In this document: positions 51,752 through 61,056 of the stretch, piece after piece
How the letters are laid out: each line of letters starts with the position of its first letter
Position numbering within the stretch: position 1 is the stretch's first letter
From: an uncultured Lachnospiraceae bacterium
Lineage (GTDB): Bacteria > Bacillota > Clostridia > Lachnospirales > Lachnospiraceae
Assembly (NCBI GenBank): GCA_947246015.1
Contig: CAMXQE010000017.1
Location: 1-64,000 of the forward strand
Direction of reading: 5' to 3'
Length of the DNA stretch: 64,000 bases
Translations under genes and position numbers: made by a program
The notes under the pieces: generated by a model
Database searches by the model: none
What the model was told of the DNA's origin: nothing
What the model saw: only the letters and a program-made list of their open reading frames with translations

Positions 51752-52162
51752 TTATTTTACCACCTTTACTTCTACTTCCCCCGCATCCGCCAGTTCCACA
51801 CTCAGGTTCAGCTTGCCGCCCAGATTTGTCTTCATCTTTCCTATGCTTTCCCCGTTTATGGATACTTCGTATTCCGTTTCATCCTGAAGCCCTACCGTAA
51901 TCTGTGCATCCTCCTCGCCTTCTACACGAAAACTGATGCCCTCCGGTACTTCCCTGAAATCATTCACGCTGGTACCAGGTACCGACTCGTACACAAACAT
52001 ACCGTTTCGTTCCAGTTTGGTCATCGTCTTATATGTCTTAACCTTATATAAATCCCCGCCAAACTCAAAATCCTCCAGCTTTGCTTTTTCATTCAGTCTA
52101 TGATTCCCAAAACTGATTGCGCCCCCGTCTTCCGCACGGAGTAATTCTTCCACCGCTGCCAT
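51752..52162 (-). CDS. Conserved protein of unknown function (often misnamed endosialidase)
   Basis: The 136-residue soluble product is mostly predicted beta strand (ISFGNHRLNEKAKLEDFEFGGDLYKVKTY, FVYESVPGTSVNDF, then several short strands ending EVEVKVVK). Homologues in Lachnospiraceae are, as I recall, annotated endosialidase, but no sialidase Asp-box or other catalytic motif is visible, so I give no activity. It lies between clpC and radA, with AGGAGG before the ATG. Confidence 0.75.
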   Translation of the reverse strand: MAAVEELLRAEDGGAISFGNHRLNEKAKLEDFEFGGDLYKVKTYKTMTKLERNGMFVYESVPGTSVNDFREVPEGISFRVEGEEDAQITVGLQDETEYEVSINGESIGKMKTNLGGKLNLSVELADAGEVEVKVVK

Positions 52163-52280
52163 TTTCTTATCCTCCTAAGTATCTTCCTCACTTGCGTTTG
52201 AACGCATCTGCCATATAGTAAGTATAATATATTTCCGCCATGAATTCCACTAAAAAATCATAAAACTATAGAACTTCTGA

Positions 52281-52309
52281 TAACAGTCCGGCCAAAGGCT
52301 GAACCGTTA
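52281..52309. repeat. Short hairpin repeat, family D (short form)
   Basis: TAACAGTCCGGCC and GGCTGAACCGTTA form an imperfect hairpin with a 3-base loop. Together with the preceding CTGA it matches the left end of the long element at 45665. It sits 12 bases after the clpC stop (minus-strand order) and may act in transcript ending, though no T run follows. Confidence 0.65.
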
Positions 52310-52320
52310 CCACTTTCACT

Positions 52321-54765
52321 TTACTTCACACGGAAAACCGCCTTTTTCTCTTTCACCCCGGCGCTCACCTGGTCTCCGGCTTTAATGCTGCCCGCCAGTA
52401 TTTCCTCCGCCAGCGCATCTTCCACCACTGTCTGGATGGCACGCTTTAAAGGTCTGGCTCCCATTTTTAAATCCGCATACGTATCTATGATATATTCTTT
52501 CAACGCCGGCGTAATCGTTAGATTGATATCCATCTGCTCCTTACAGCGTGCCGTCAGATTCCCCGACAGCAGTGTGATAATCCGCTTCATGTCTTCTTTA
52601 TTCAAAGGATGGAATACCATGATTTCATCAATACGGTTGATGAACTCCGGCTTGAACAGCCTTTTCACTTCCTCCATGACTCCCGATTTCATCTTATCAT
52701 AGTCCTTCTTTTCATCCGTCTGCGTAGAAAATCCCAGATTCTTCGGATCTACAATCCTCTGCGCACCCGCATTGGAAGTCATAATAAGGATTGTATTCTT
52801 GAAATTTACCTTACGCCCTTTGGAATCCGTTATATGCCCGTCATCCAATACCTGAAGCAATATATTGAAAACGTCCGGATGAGCCTTCTCTATCTCGTCA
52901 AACAATACAACCGAGTAAGGATTGCGTCTTACCTTCTCACTCAGCTGTCCTCCCTCATCAAAACCCACATAACCCGGAGGTGAACCTATCATCTTTGAAA
53001 CGGAATGCCCTTCCATATATTCCGACATATCCACACGTATCAGGGCATTCTCCGAACCGAACATTGCCTCTGCCAAAGCTTTGCTCAGCTCCGTCTTGCC
53101 CACACCCGTAGGTCCAAGGAAAAGAAACGAACCTATGGGGCGGTTAGGGTCCTGCAAGCCTACCCGTCCTCTGCGCATGGCCTTTGCCACTGCGGCAACT
53201 GCCTCTTCCTGCCCGATTACCCGTTTATGAAGAATGGATTCCAGCTTTAACAGCCGTTCGCTTTCCTTTTCCGCCAGTTTCTTTACCGGTATCTTCGTCC
53301 ACATGGCCACAACTTCTGCTATTTCGTTTTCTCCCACCACATATTTACGTTCTTCCCGTGCACGGTCAAAACGCTGTTTCATCCGGTCATATTTCTTTAT
53401 CAGTTCGTCCTGGTGATGTTTTAACTCGCCCGCCTGACTGAAAGCTTCCATACGGATAGAACGCTCAATCTGCACATCCATTTTCGCAATCTGTTCTCCC
53501 AGCTCCTTCATCTTATCCGGCATACGCATCGTCTTAAGCCGTAATGCCGAAGCCGCTTCGTCTATTAAATCAATGGCCTTGTCCGGCAGATTCCTGTCAT
53601 TGATATACCGGGCAGAAAGACGCACTGCCGCCTCCAATGCCGCATCCTCAATGGTCACATGATGATGTTCTTCATATTTGCCTGCAACCCCTTTTAAAAT
53701 ACGAACTGCCTCTTCTTCCGTAGGTTCTTCCACATTCACCGGCTGGAACCTGCGCTCCAGCGCCGCATCTTTCTCCACATATTTCCGGTACTCTGTTATG
53801 GTTGTAGCCCCTATCAGCTGGATTTCCCCTCTTGCCAGGGAAGGCTTTAATATATTGGAAGCATCGATGGCGCCTTCTGCTCCTCCGGCTCCGATAATCG
53901 TATGCATCTCATCCAGGAATAAAATCACATTGCCGTCTTCAATGACTTCCCGTATCACTTTCTTAATACGTTCCTCAAATTCCCCGCGGTACTTGCTCCC
54001 GGCTACCATTCCGGATAAATCCAGCGTCAGCACCCTCTTATTCTGCACCGTAAAAGGCACCTCTCCCGATACAATGCGCAGTGCCAGACCTTCTACGACA
54101 GCGGTCTTGCCAACTCCCGGTTCCCCAATCAGACATGGATTATTCTTCGTTCTCCGGCTCAGAATCTGAATGACTCTGCCAATCTCATCTTCACGTCCGA
54201 TTACCGGGTCCAGCTCTCCTGTTCTCGCCAGTGCAGTCAGGTCGCGGCTGTATTGCTCTAATACAGATGCGCCGCCTTTCTTCCTTCCATTCTGCTTTTT
54301 TCCCAAATCTTCTTTGTATAAGGCCCCGTCTTCTCCCATGGCAATCAGCGTATCCACATAAACTTTCTGTGCCGATACTCCCAGGGTATTCAGCAGCCGC
54401 ACCGCCACGTTTTCCCCTTCTTTGATAAGGGCCAGCAGTATATGCTCCGTTCCCGTCCTTCCTGCCTCAAACCTTTCCGCCTGCCTGTGGGATTCTTCCA
54501 GTATCTTCAGCGCACGCGGAGAATATCCGTCCCTGTCCTTAGCCAGAACGCCCTTATCCGGAGTAATCAAATCCCGAATCATCTCCAATAACTGTATTTC
54601 TTCCAATCCGTTAGCTGCCAGTACCTTGGCCGCCACCCCGGTTCCTTCCCGCAAAAGCCCTGCCAGGATATGCTCCGTTCCTACATAACCCTGACGGAGA
54701 CTTGCCGCGGTTTTCTCCGCCAACAGCAACGCTGCTTTTGCCTTATCCGTAAACTGTGACTGCAT
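52321..54765 (-). CDS. clpC: Clp protease ATPase subunit ClpC
   Basis: This Hsp100 unfoldase feeds substrates to ClpP. The 814-residue product has two Clp_N repeats (about 1-145), NBD1 with GEPGVGKTA, a short middle domain with UVR-like [21 protein letters not shown]2 with GPTGVGKTE and [20 protein letters not shown], and a C-terminal D2-small domain. The middle domain length is ClpC-like rather than ClpB-like. The ATG at 54765 shares a base with the gntR stop (TGATG), with GGAGG nine bases upstream. No ctsR, mcsA or mcsB is present. Confidence 0.95.
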   Translation of the reverse strand: MQSQFTDKAKAALLLAEKTAASLRQGYVGTEHILAGLLREGTGVAAKVLAANGLEEIQLLEMIRDLITPDKGVLAKDRDGYSPRALKILEESHRQAERFEAGRTGTEHILLALIKEGENVAVRLLNTLGVSAQKVYVDTLIAMGEDGALYKEDLGKKQNGRKKGGASVLEQYSRDLTALARTGELDPVIGREDEIGRVIQILSRRTKNNPCLIGEPGVGKTAVVEGLALRIVSGEVPFTVQNKRVLTLDLSGMVAGSKYRGEFEERIKKVIREVIEDGNVILFLDEMHTIIGAGGAEGAIDASNILKPSLARGEIQLIGATTITEYRKYVEKDAALERRFQPVNVEEPTEEEAVRILKGVAGKYEEHHHVTIEDAALEAAVRLSARYINDRNLPDKAIDLIDEAASALRLKTMRMPDKMKELGEQIAKMDVQIERSIRMEAFSQAGELKHHQDELIKKYDRMKQRFDRAREERKYVVGENEIAEVVAMWTKIPVKKLAEKESERLLKLESILHKRVIGQEEAVAAVAKAMRRGRVGLQDPNRPIGSFLFLGPTGVGKTELSKALAEAMFGSENALIRVDMSEYMEGHSVSKMIGSPPGYVGFDEGGQLSEKVRRNPYSVVLFDEIEKAHPDVFNILLQVLDDGHITDSKGRKVNFKNTILIMTSNAGAQRIVDPKNLGFSTQTDEKKDYDKMKSGVMEEVKRLFKPEFINRIDEIMVFHPLNKEDMKRIITLLSGNLTARCKEQMDINLTITPALKEYIIDTYADLKMGARPLKRAIQTVVEDALAEEILAGSIKAGDQVSAGVKEKKAVFRVK

Positions 54766-55142
54766 CAATCCAGACCTCCATAATCTTCATATATTTCATC
54801 TATAAGAGCATGCACTTCTTCTCTGGAAATATTCTTACAGATTCCCTTTGCAAGAATAACTTTCAGATTTCCCCTCAGTTCCTCTATCGCTTCCATACGG
54901 TCGGCGTCAATGGAAATCACTGCCCCTCTGCGCCTGTCCACCTTAACAAAACCCTCCTGCTTCAATACAGTATATGCCTTATTCACCGTATGCATGTTTA
55001 TTCCGATATCCTCCGCCAGCTGTCTGACACTGGGAAGTTCATCCCCCTCCCGTATTCTGGATGTTGCGATTCCAAGGATAATCTGATTCCTCAGCTGCAG
55101 ATACAACGCTTCATCGCTGTTAAAATCAATCTCAATAATCAT
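54765..55142 (-). CDS. GntR family regulator, YtrA-like, coupled to clpC
   Basis: The 125-residue product is a short GntR protein: an N-terminal winged helix (ALYLQLRNQIILGIATSRI, LPSVRQLAEDIGINMHTVNKAY) and a short C-terminal helical part as in the YtrA subgroup. YtrA-type regulators usually control ABC transporters. Here the only coupled gene is clpC, by a TGATG overlap, so it may control clpC in place of CtsR. A family B repeat lies about 30 bases upstream of its start. The ribosome site is weak. Confidence 0.88.
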   Translation of the reverse strand: MIIEIDFNSDEALYLQLRNQIILGIATSRIREGDELPSVRQLAEDIGINMHTVNKAYTVLKQEGFVKVDRRRGAVISIDADRMEAIEELRGNLKVILAKGICKNISREEVHALIDEIYEDYGGLD

Positions 55143-55172
55143 CTTCCAACCCCGTAGTCAATGGATGTACTA

Positions 55173-55262
55173 ACCGAGCAGGGAAGGTTCCTCTCCCTAC
55201 CCGCCGCGCGGGGCATCCGTCAGCTCTGCTGACATACTTCCTGTGGATGCCCCTGTGCATTT
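55173..55262 (-). repeat. Intergenic repeat, family B (gntR-clpC leader)
   Basis: On the minus strand: TGCACAGGGGCATCC, a central hairpin GTCAGC/GCTGAC, CCCGCGCGGC, then GAGAGG and CCTTCCCTGCTCGG. Its order of blocks matches the copies at 9606 and 21545. Further inverted sequence (CCGGCA and TGCCGG, 55282-55325) lies beside it. Confidence 0.65.
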
Positions 55263-55362
55263 AAAGAAGCGGTGACATAATACCGGCATGCCACCGCATA
55301 AGCTTTACAGCGATGTACTGCCGGCTGCCCCGCCGCCTTTGAGCCGTTCCTTCCCACAATCC

Positions 55363-56751
55363 CTATTTCTTATCGTCCATATTGAGGAATTCAAATTCAA
55401 ACTCATCGTCTTCAATCAAAAAGTTCTTTGCCTTTCTCTTCGGCTGCTGCTTCTGCACGGCAGGCTGACCCGCTTCAAACTCATCTTCCGGATCATACTC
55501 CACCTGCTTCACCGGTACCGGTTTTCTCTCTCTTTCCTTTACAGGCTTTGTCCTTGCCGCCGGCGCCGGTTTCTGCGTCTTTTCCTCCATGTTTGCAACA
55601 GGACGCCTTCTGCGGATGACTCTTTCTTCTTCTTCCTCTTCTTCTTCCTCCTCTTCGTCATCCTCTTCCTCGTCCTCATCGTCATCCTCATACATATCTT
55701 TCAGCTTAAAGAGCAAAAAGGCCACTATCACAGCCAATACCGCTGCCAGCACGGCCAGTACGATGATGATGATTTTCTGCGTGGAAGCCTGTTTGCTGCT
55801 GGCCAGGCTCAGCCGCTCTCCCGCTTCTGCAGCCGCCCTCAGATTTTCCAATGACTGCTGGGTTCCATTGATATTATCAAAAAGATACCATTCCTCCACG
55901 CCTTCACTATTCGCCTGATATACCATCTCATAATCCGGTTTCACCGTTTCTTCAGGTTCAGGTTCCGGTTCGGGTATCTGCTGGCCTTCGCCGCCGTCTC
56001 CCTCACCTTCCCCGGCTCCTTCGCCGCCTTCACCGCCTTCGCCTTCTGGCTGCTCTGCCGGAGCTTCCTCAGGCTGTTCCGCCGGGGCTTCTGCCGGAGG
56101 TTCGGCGGGAGCTGTCACCGCAGGAGCCGGAGGTTCCCCTACCGTTACTAAATCGGAACGGATGAATCCTACTACTTCGCGGCCATTCTGATTCGTGTAT
56201 CTCACCTGATACCATTTCTTTCCGTCCGTACCCTTCGCTTCACCGGTAATGACCACCGGAGTATTCTCCACTGCGGAACCAACTATTTCATGCTGGGTGG
56301 AAGCCCCCTGGCGAACCCTGGCGCTCTTAAAATTGACATACGCTTTTGTCTCCGCAATGGCTGTCACCTGTGTCGCCGCCGGCTGGGACGCATTCGTTGC
56401 AACACTGCCGGTCGTAGTTGTCGTTGTCACCGTGGTCGTAGGTGCCGTTGCTTTCAGCATCAGATCGGAACGCACATATCCGGTACTGTTCTCATAACTG
56501 ACCTTATACCACAGTGCGCCTGCACTGTCCTTTACTTCGTCAATCACTGTCACCATGGCGCCTTTTAACAGACTTGATATCGTATCACTCTGTGTAGAAG
56601 GCTCTTTCCGTACTTTGGCGGCATCCGCCGTAATGACTCCCGATGCCTGCACATACGCCCTGCTTACAGAAGGCGCTGCGAAAGCAAAAATCATTATCAT
56701 CATCATTCCTGACAGCATAAGCCGAATCCTGCTTCTTATTGTTCTTTTCAT
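55363..56751 (-). CDS. Bitopic SH3b-domain membrane protein with acidic cytoplasmic tail
   Basis: The 462-residue product has a signal peptide (about 1-33), two bacterial SH3 domains (about 38-105 and 135-210; ADAAKVRKEPSTQSDTISSL and SARVRQGASTQHEIVGSAV), a Pro/Glu/Gly-rich spacer, a membrane helix (about 325-350) and a cytoplasmic tail opening with about 25 almost pure Asp/Glu residues then Arg-Arg-Arg-Arg. SH3b domains bind peptidoglycan or proteins outside, so it could link wall state to the cytoplasm. The start at 56751 is favoured over one two codons earlier by spacing from AGAGAGG. Confidence 0.85.
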   Translation of the reverse strand: MKRTIRSRIRLMLSGMMMIMIFAFAAPSVSRAYVQASGVITADAAKVRKEPSTQSDTISSLLKGAMVTVIDEVKDSAGALWYKVSYENSTGYVRSDLMLKATAPTTTVTTTTTTGSVATNASQPAATQVTAIAETKAYVNFKSARVRQGASTQHEIVGSAVENTPVVITGEAKGTDGKKWYQVRYTNQNGREVVGFIRSDLVTVGEPPAPAVTAPAEPPAEAPAEQPEEAPAEQPEGEGGEGGEGAGEGEGDGGEGQQIPEPEPEPEETVKPDYEMVYQANSEGVEEWYLFDNINGTQQSLENLRAAAEAGERLSLASSKQASTQKIIIIVLAVLAAVLAVIVAFLLFKLKDMYEDDDEDEEEDDEEEEEEEEEEERVIRRRRPVANMEEKTQKPAPAARTKPVKERERKPVPVKQVEYDPEDEFEAGQPAVQKQQPKRKAKNFLIEDDEFEFEFLNMDDKK

Positions 56752-56795
56752 CTGCATTTCCTCTCTGTTGCATTCCCGCTAACCGTTTTCAATAC

Positions 56796-57266
56796 CTATT
56801 TACGGTTAAAACGTCTTTCTCCTTTCTGCTCTGCATCCCTTCCACTGCCGTACCCTGCTACCATATTATGTGTCGCACGCTGTTTCTCTTCCAGTTTCCT
56901 GTGATATGCGATTTCGCAGTTCTTGCACAGGACACCGGTTCTGATATCCGCACCGCACATTTCGCACCTTAACATCACCTTGGAATCCTGAGCCACTTCC
57001 AGCCGTGACTCTTTCAGCATCTGGCGTATTGCTTTCTGTGACACGCCGGTATGGGCCGTAATATCCCCCGATGTTGCTCCCGGATGCTTCTCAATATAGT
57101 TGCGTGCCTTACCATAGTCATCATATCCGATATTACGGCAATTCTCACATTCGTATTCCCCGCACCCTTTAAAAACCATCAATCCTCCGCATTTCGGACA
57201 TTCATAAGGCCTGTTGTAATCATTGATGTCAAGTACATCCCTTTTAAATTTTTCCCTTGCATCCAT
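56796..57266 (-). CDS. Double zinc-ribbon protein with central helix-turn-helix-like segment
   Basis: The 156-residue product has an N-terminal ribbon (CPKCGG ... CGEYECENC), a central helical domain with ATSGDITAHTGVSQKAIRQML resembling a winged helix, and a second ribbon (CEMCGADIRTGVLCKNC), then a basic tail. This resembles the flagellar-operon protein YvyF/TIGR03826, but no flagellar genes adjoin. It may bind nucleic acid or a regulator. It precedes the SH3b gene by 44 bases and follows purD by 34. Confidence 0.75.
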   Translation of the reverse strand: MDAREKFKRDVLDINDYNRPYECPKCGGLMVFKGCGEYECENCRNIGYDDYGKARNYIEKHPGATSGDITAHTGVSQKAIRQMLKESRLEVAQDSKVMLRCEMCGADIRTGVLCKNCEIAYHRKLEEKQRATHNMVAGYGSGRDAEQKGERRFNRK

Positions 57267-57300
57267 TTTTCATCACCTATGCCCTTTCTGTACCCCTTTT

Positions 57301-58572
57301 TTATGCCTCATCTATCGCTTTTCCGATATCATGCCGCATATATTTATTGTCAAAATCCACCCATTCCGCCGCTTTATAGGCATTGGCACGGGCTTCTTTC
57401 AAATTACTGCCTTTTGCGGTAATGCCAAGTACACGCCCGCCGTTTGTTACAATTCCTTCTTCCGTCTGTTTCGTACCCGCATGGAAGCAGTAATAACCTT
57501 CTTTCCCATCAAAGTTCTCCAGCCCCCGGATGGGATATCCCTTCTCATATTTCACCGGATACCCGTCGGAAGCCAGTACCACGCAGACTGCTGCATTGTC
57601 CTCAAACTGAAGGTCTATTTCCCCCAGTCTTCCGTCAATGCACGCTTCCATGACTTCTATCATATCATTCTTCATTCTTGGAAGCACCACCTGTGCCTCC
57701 GGGTCTCCAAATCTGGCATTGTATTCCAACACCTTCGGTCCATCTTCCGTCAGCATCAGTCCGAAGAAAATAATTCCTTTAAACTCCCTGCCTTCCGCCG
57801 CCATGGCATCCACCGTGGGCTGGTAAATATTCTTCCGGCAGAATTCATCTACTTCCTCTGTATAAAAGGGACTGGGAGAAAAAGTTCCCATTCCGCCCGT
57901 ATTCAGTCCCTGGTCGCCGTCCATCGCCCGCTTATGGTCCTGTGCCGAAGTCATCGTCTGAATGGTCTTACCATCCACAAATGAAAGCACCGAAACTTCC
58001 CTTCCGGTCATAAATTCCTCGATTACCAGCTTATTTCCGGCGGAACCAAACTGCTTATCCAGCATAATGGATTTTACTCCGTCTTTTGCCTCCTCCAGAT
58101 TCCGGCAAATCAATACGCCTTTTCCCAAAGCAAGACCGTCTGCCTTTAAAACAATGGGGAACTTTGCCCTTTCCAGATAAGCAATGGCGTCCTGCGCATT
58201 GTCAAAGTTTTCATAAGCCGCCGTAGGAATCCCGTATTTTTTCATCAGGTCTTTGGAAAATGCCTTACTGCCCTCCAGAACCGCCGCATTTTTCCTCGGT
58301 CCGAATGTCCGTATTCCCGCCGCTTCCATCTCGTCCACAAGACCGCCCACCAGCGGATCATCCATGCCCACTATAACTAAATCTATTTCTTTTTCTTTCG
58401 CAAATGCCACAAGTCTGTCAAACTCCATTGCCCCTATCGGAACACATTCCGCAATCTGTCCGATTCCGGCATTTCCCGGAGCACAGTATATCTGCTTTAC
58501 CTTATCGCTCTTTGCTGCGCTCACCGCTATCGCATGTTCTCTTCCGCCGCTGCCGACAATCAATATCTTCAT
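57301..58572 (-). CDS. purD: Phosphoribosylamine-glycine ligase (GAR synthetase)
   Basis: This ATP-grasp enzyme performs the second step of purine synthesis. The 423-residue product has the N-domain MKILIVGSGGREHAIA, the ATP-grasp KADGLALGKGVLIC, and GMGTFSPSPFYTEE with VLEYNARFGDPEAQ. It is last in the purE-purM-purN-purD unit, 31 bases after purN. Confidence 0.97.
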   Translation of the reverse strand: MKILIVGSGGREHAIAVSAAKSDKVKQIYCAPGNAGIGQIAECVPIGAMEFDRLVAFAKEKEIDLVIVGMDDPLVGGLVDEMEAAGIRTFGPRKNAAVLEGSKAFSKDLMKKYGIPTAAYENFDNAQDAIAYLERAKFPIVLKADGLALGKGVLICRNLEEAKDGVKSIMLDKQFGSAGNKLVIEEFMTGREVSVLSFVDGKTIQTMTSAQDHKRAMDGDQGLNTGGMGTFSPSPFYTEEVDEFCRKNIYQPTVDAMAAEGREFKGIIFFGLMLTEDGPKVLEYNARFGDPEAQVVLPRMKNDMIEVMEACIDGRLGEIDLQFEDNAAVCVVLASDGYPVKYEKGYPIRGLENFDGKEGYYCFHAGTKQTEEGIVTNGGRVLGITAKGSNLKEARANAYKAAEWVDFDNKYMRHDIGKAIDEA

Positions 58573-58603
58573 GAATGCATGACCTCCATTATGTATTTAT
58601 ATC

Positions 58604-59263
58604 TTATTTCCTTCTGCATTTCCCGTCTTCTACGGCAACCTTTCCGTTAGCTATCATATGAATGGCTTCGGGCAGGATAACCCATTCCGCCTGTTCCATT
58701 ACCCGCTTCTGCAGAATCTCAGGTGTATCCCCGTCTTCCACTTCCACTGCTTTCTGCAGGATAATCGGCCCCGTATCGGTTCCTTCGTCCACGAAGTGCA
58801 CCGTAGCGCCTGTAACCTTCACACCGCGTTCCAATACTTTTTCATGTACTTTCAGCCCATAATATCCTTTACCGCAGAAGGAAGGTATCAGCGACGGATG
58901 AATATTGATAATCCGGTTCCGGTACTGCACTGTCATTTCCTCCGGAAGCACTACAAGGAAGCCCGCCAGTACTATCAAATCCGGCTGCATTCCGTTCACC
59001 GCATCCAAAAACGCCTGATTGAACTGTTCCCTGTCCGCATAATCTTTCGGTGATATGCTAAGGGAAGGAATTCCGTTTTCTTCCGCCCTTATAAGCGCAT
59101 AATTCTTTTTATTGTTGCTGATGACGCAGACGATTTCCGCATTGGTTATCCTGCCGTCACCGATTCCGTCTATAATGGCCTGCAGATTCGTCCCGCCGCC
59201 TGAAACACATACCAAAATCCGCAGCTTACGGCTTTTTGTTGTCGTATCATCGCTTATCAGCAT
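58604..59263 (-). CDS. purN: Phosphoribosylglycinamide formyltransferase
   Basis: It transfers a formyl group from 10-formyl-THF to GAR. The 219-residue product has [16 protein letters not shown], the catalytic [17 protein letters not shown] with the Asn and His, and [19 protein letters not shown] with the catalytic Asp. AAAGGAG precedes the ATG, and the start overlaps the purM stop by 7 bases. The N-terminal ten residues before RKLRILV are slightly longer than usual. Confidence 0.97.
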   Translation of the reverse strand: MLISDDTTTKSRKLRILVCVSGGGTNLQAIIDGIGDGRITNAEIVCVISNNKKNYALIRAEENGIPSLSISPKDYADREQFNQAFLDAVNGMQPDLIVLAGFLVVLPEEMTVQYRNRIINIHPSLIPSFCGKGYYGLKVHEKVLERGVKVTGATVHFVDEGTDTGPIILQKAVEVEDGDTPEILQKRVMEQAEWVILPEAIHMIANGKVAVEDGKCRRK

Positions 59264-60282
59264 ATTGTAACTCCTTTGTCTCCCGCTTCCACATACCCTG
59301 CCAGATAAGGTGTCTCGCCGGATTGCCTGATGGCTTTCATTGCAGCCTCAGCCTGTTCCTGGCTCAATGCCAGCACCATTCCCAAACCCATATTATAGGT
59401 ATTGTACATCATCTTTTCTTCGAGTCCGCCTTTTTCCTGCAGAAGCCGGAAAATAGCCGGGACTTCGTAACTGTCTTTTTGCATGATGGCACGCACGCCT
59501 TCCGGCAGCATTCTGGGTATATTCTCGTAAAAACCGCCGCCTGTGATATGGCTGCAGCCCTTGATGGTTACTCCCGCATCCTTTACGGCTTTCAATGCCT
59601 TCACATAAATCTTCGTAGGCGCAATCAATGCTTCACCCAAAGTCATGCCAAGTTCATCATAGCGGGTATTCAGACTCTCTGACGTCATATCAAAGACTTT
59701 CCGCACCAGGGAAAAACCGTTGCTGTGCACTCCGGAAGAAGCAATTCCCACCAATACGTCGCCGGGTCTGATATTTTCACCTGTAATCAGATTCTTTTCA
59801 TCTACAATGCCTACTGCGAACCCTGCCAAATCATATTCTTCCTTTGGATAGAATCCGGGCATTTCCGCTGTCTCGCCGCCGATCAAAGCAGCGCCGGCCT
59901 GCCGGCATCCCTCCGCTACGCCTTTTACAATCGTGGCAATCTTCTCGGGATAATTCTTGCCGCAGGCTATATAGTCAAGGAAAAACAGCGGTTCCCCACC
60001 GGCGCACGCAATGTCATTTACGCACATGGCAACGCAGTCAATTCCCACTGTATCATGCTTATCAAGCAGAAAAGCCAGCTTTAACTTTGTTCCTACCCCG
60101 TCGGTTCCCGATACAAGAGTCGGTTTCTCCATATCTTTCATCGCTGCCAGGGAAAAAGCTCCCGAAAAACCGCCAAGACCGCCGAGCACTTCCGGTCTCA
60201 TCGTCTCCTTTACATATTTTTTCATCAACTCCACGGAACGGTATCCCGCTTCAATATCCACACCGGCTTTTTTATAATCCAT
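59257..60282 (-). CDS. purM: Phosphoribosylformylglycinamidine cyclo-ligase (AIR synthetase)
   Basis: It closes FGAM to AIR. The 341-residue product has [53 protein letters not shown] and [15 protein letters not shown]. The leader contains a family C hairpin repeat and the GCGGAAATGAGG ribosome-site sequence. It overlaps purN and follows purE by 130 bases. Confidence 0.97.
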   Translation of the reverse strand: MDYKKAGVDIEAGYRSVELMKKYVKETMRPEVLGGLGGFSGAFSLAAMKDMEKPTLVSGTDGVGTKLKLAFLLDKHDTVGIDCVAMCVNDIACAGGEPLFFLDYIACGKNYPEKIATIVKGVAEGCRQAGAALIGGETAEMPGFYPKEEYDLAGFAVGIVDEKNLITGENIRPGDVLVGIASSGVHSNGFSLVRKVFDMTSESLNTRYDELGMTLGEALIAPTKIYVKALKAVKDAGVTIKGCSHITGGGFYENIPRMLPEGVRAIMQKDSYEVPAIFRLLQEKGGLEEKMMYNTYNMGLGMVLALSQEQAEAAMKAIRQSGETPYLAGYVEAGDKGVTIC

Positions 60283-60319
60283 GTTTTTTCCTCATTTCCG
60301 CGCTGCTTTTTGCGCATAT

Positions 60320-60379
60320 CAAGTTTGCGGATGCAGCGCAGACACAAACTTGCGGAGCGAAAGATTTGAAAAATCTTTC
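60320..60379 (-). repeat. Intergenic hairpin repeat, family C (purM leader)
   Basis: CAAGTTTG (60320-60327) pairs with CAAACTTG (60345-60352), and GAAAGATTT pairs with AAATCTTTC (60358-60379). A related arrangement lies at 63765-63838. It lies between purE and purM and could modulate relative expression. Confidence 0.55.
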
Positions 60380-60412
60380 ACTCTTTTTCCTCCGTTATTA
60401 TCCTATGCCGCC

Positions 60413-60928
60413 TTAATCTGATTTTCTGCCGTAATTCTTATATCCTGTCTCTTTCAGTTTTGCATCTTTTGCCTGCACGCTTTCTTTTAAGGATTTGGAA
60501 TAAGCTTTCAGCCTCTGAAGCAGTTCGGCATCGGAAACCGCAAGAATCTTTGCAGCCAGGATACCCGCGTTAGCTCCCCCGTTAATCGCCACCGTAGCCA
60601 CCGGAATCCCGGAAGGCATCTGGACGATGGAATACAGGGAATCCCTTCCGCCTAAAGATGTAGTGTGCATCGGGATGCCAATGACCGGCATGGGGAAAAT
60701 CGCCGCACACATGCCCGGCAGATGGGCCGCCATACCTGCGCCTGCAATAATCACCTTAAACCCTTTCTCTTCCGCCGTGTTTGCATATTCGAAAAAAACA
60801 TCCGGTTCCCTGTGTGCCGAGATGATTGTCATTTCATAAGAAACTCCCAGCTCCTCCAGAATATCCGCCGCTTTCGCCATAACCGGCATATCCGAATCGC
60901 TTCCCATTACAATTCCTACCTGAGCCAT
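60413..60928 (-). CDS. purE: N5-carboxyaminoimidazole ribonucleotide mutase
   Basis: Class I PurE converts N5-CAIR to CAIR. The 171-residue product has IVMGSDSDMPVM, ISAHREPDVFFEYA, GAGMAAHLPGMCAA and MPSGIPVATVAINGGANAGILA. A purK partner would normally supply N5-CAIR and is not in the window. It is first in the purEMND unit. No purine riboswitch is visible upstream. Confidence 0.97.
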   Translation of the reverse strand: MAQVGIVMGSDSDMPVMAKAADILEELGVSYEMTIISAHREPDVFFEYANTAEEKGFKVIIAGAGMAAHLPGMCAAIFPMPVIGIPMHTTSLGGRDSLYSIVQMPSGIPVATVAINGGANAGILAAKILAVSDAELLQRLKAYSKSLKESVQAKDAKLKETGYKNYGRKSD

Positions 60929-60985
60929 AATCTTTCGCCTCTTTCCTTATCACATTTTTCATTACATTTTTATCCATACACTTTC

Positions 60986-61014
60986 AGTTTACTAAAAAAT
61001 AATTCGGCACGCAA
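60986..61014 (-). promoter_or_regulatory. Candidate promoter for purEMND
   Basis: On the minus strand: TTGCGT, 17-base spacer, TAAACT, 58 bases before purE. The spacer contains GCCGAATTATT, a partial resemblance to a PurBox half-site; only one such site is seen. Confidence 0.35.
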
Positions 61015-61056
61015 CCTATATTTTATTAAAATATTGGGAATTAAAGCGTCAGGAAG

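Noticed and set aside
51752-52162. The product name endosialidase
   Set aside because: I see no Asp-box repeats or sialidase catalytic residues in 136 residues, so the name appears to be a propagated annotation.
60929-61056. A purine riboswitch or PurR double box upstream of purE
   Set aside because: The 128-base leader lacks the conserved purine aptamer loops and shows only one partial PurBox-like half-site.
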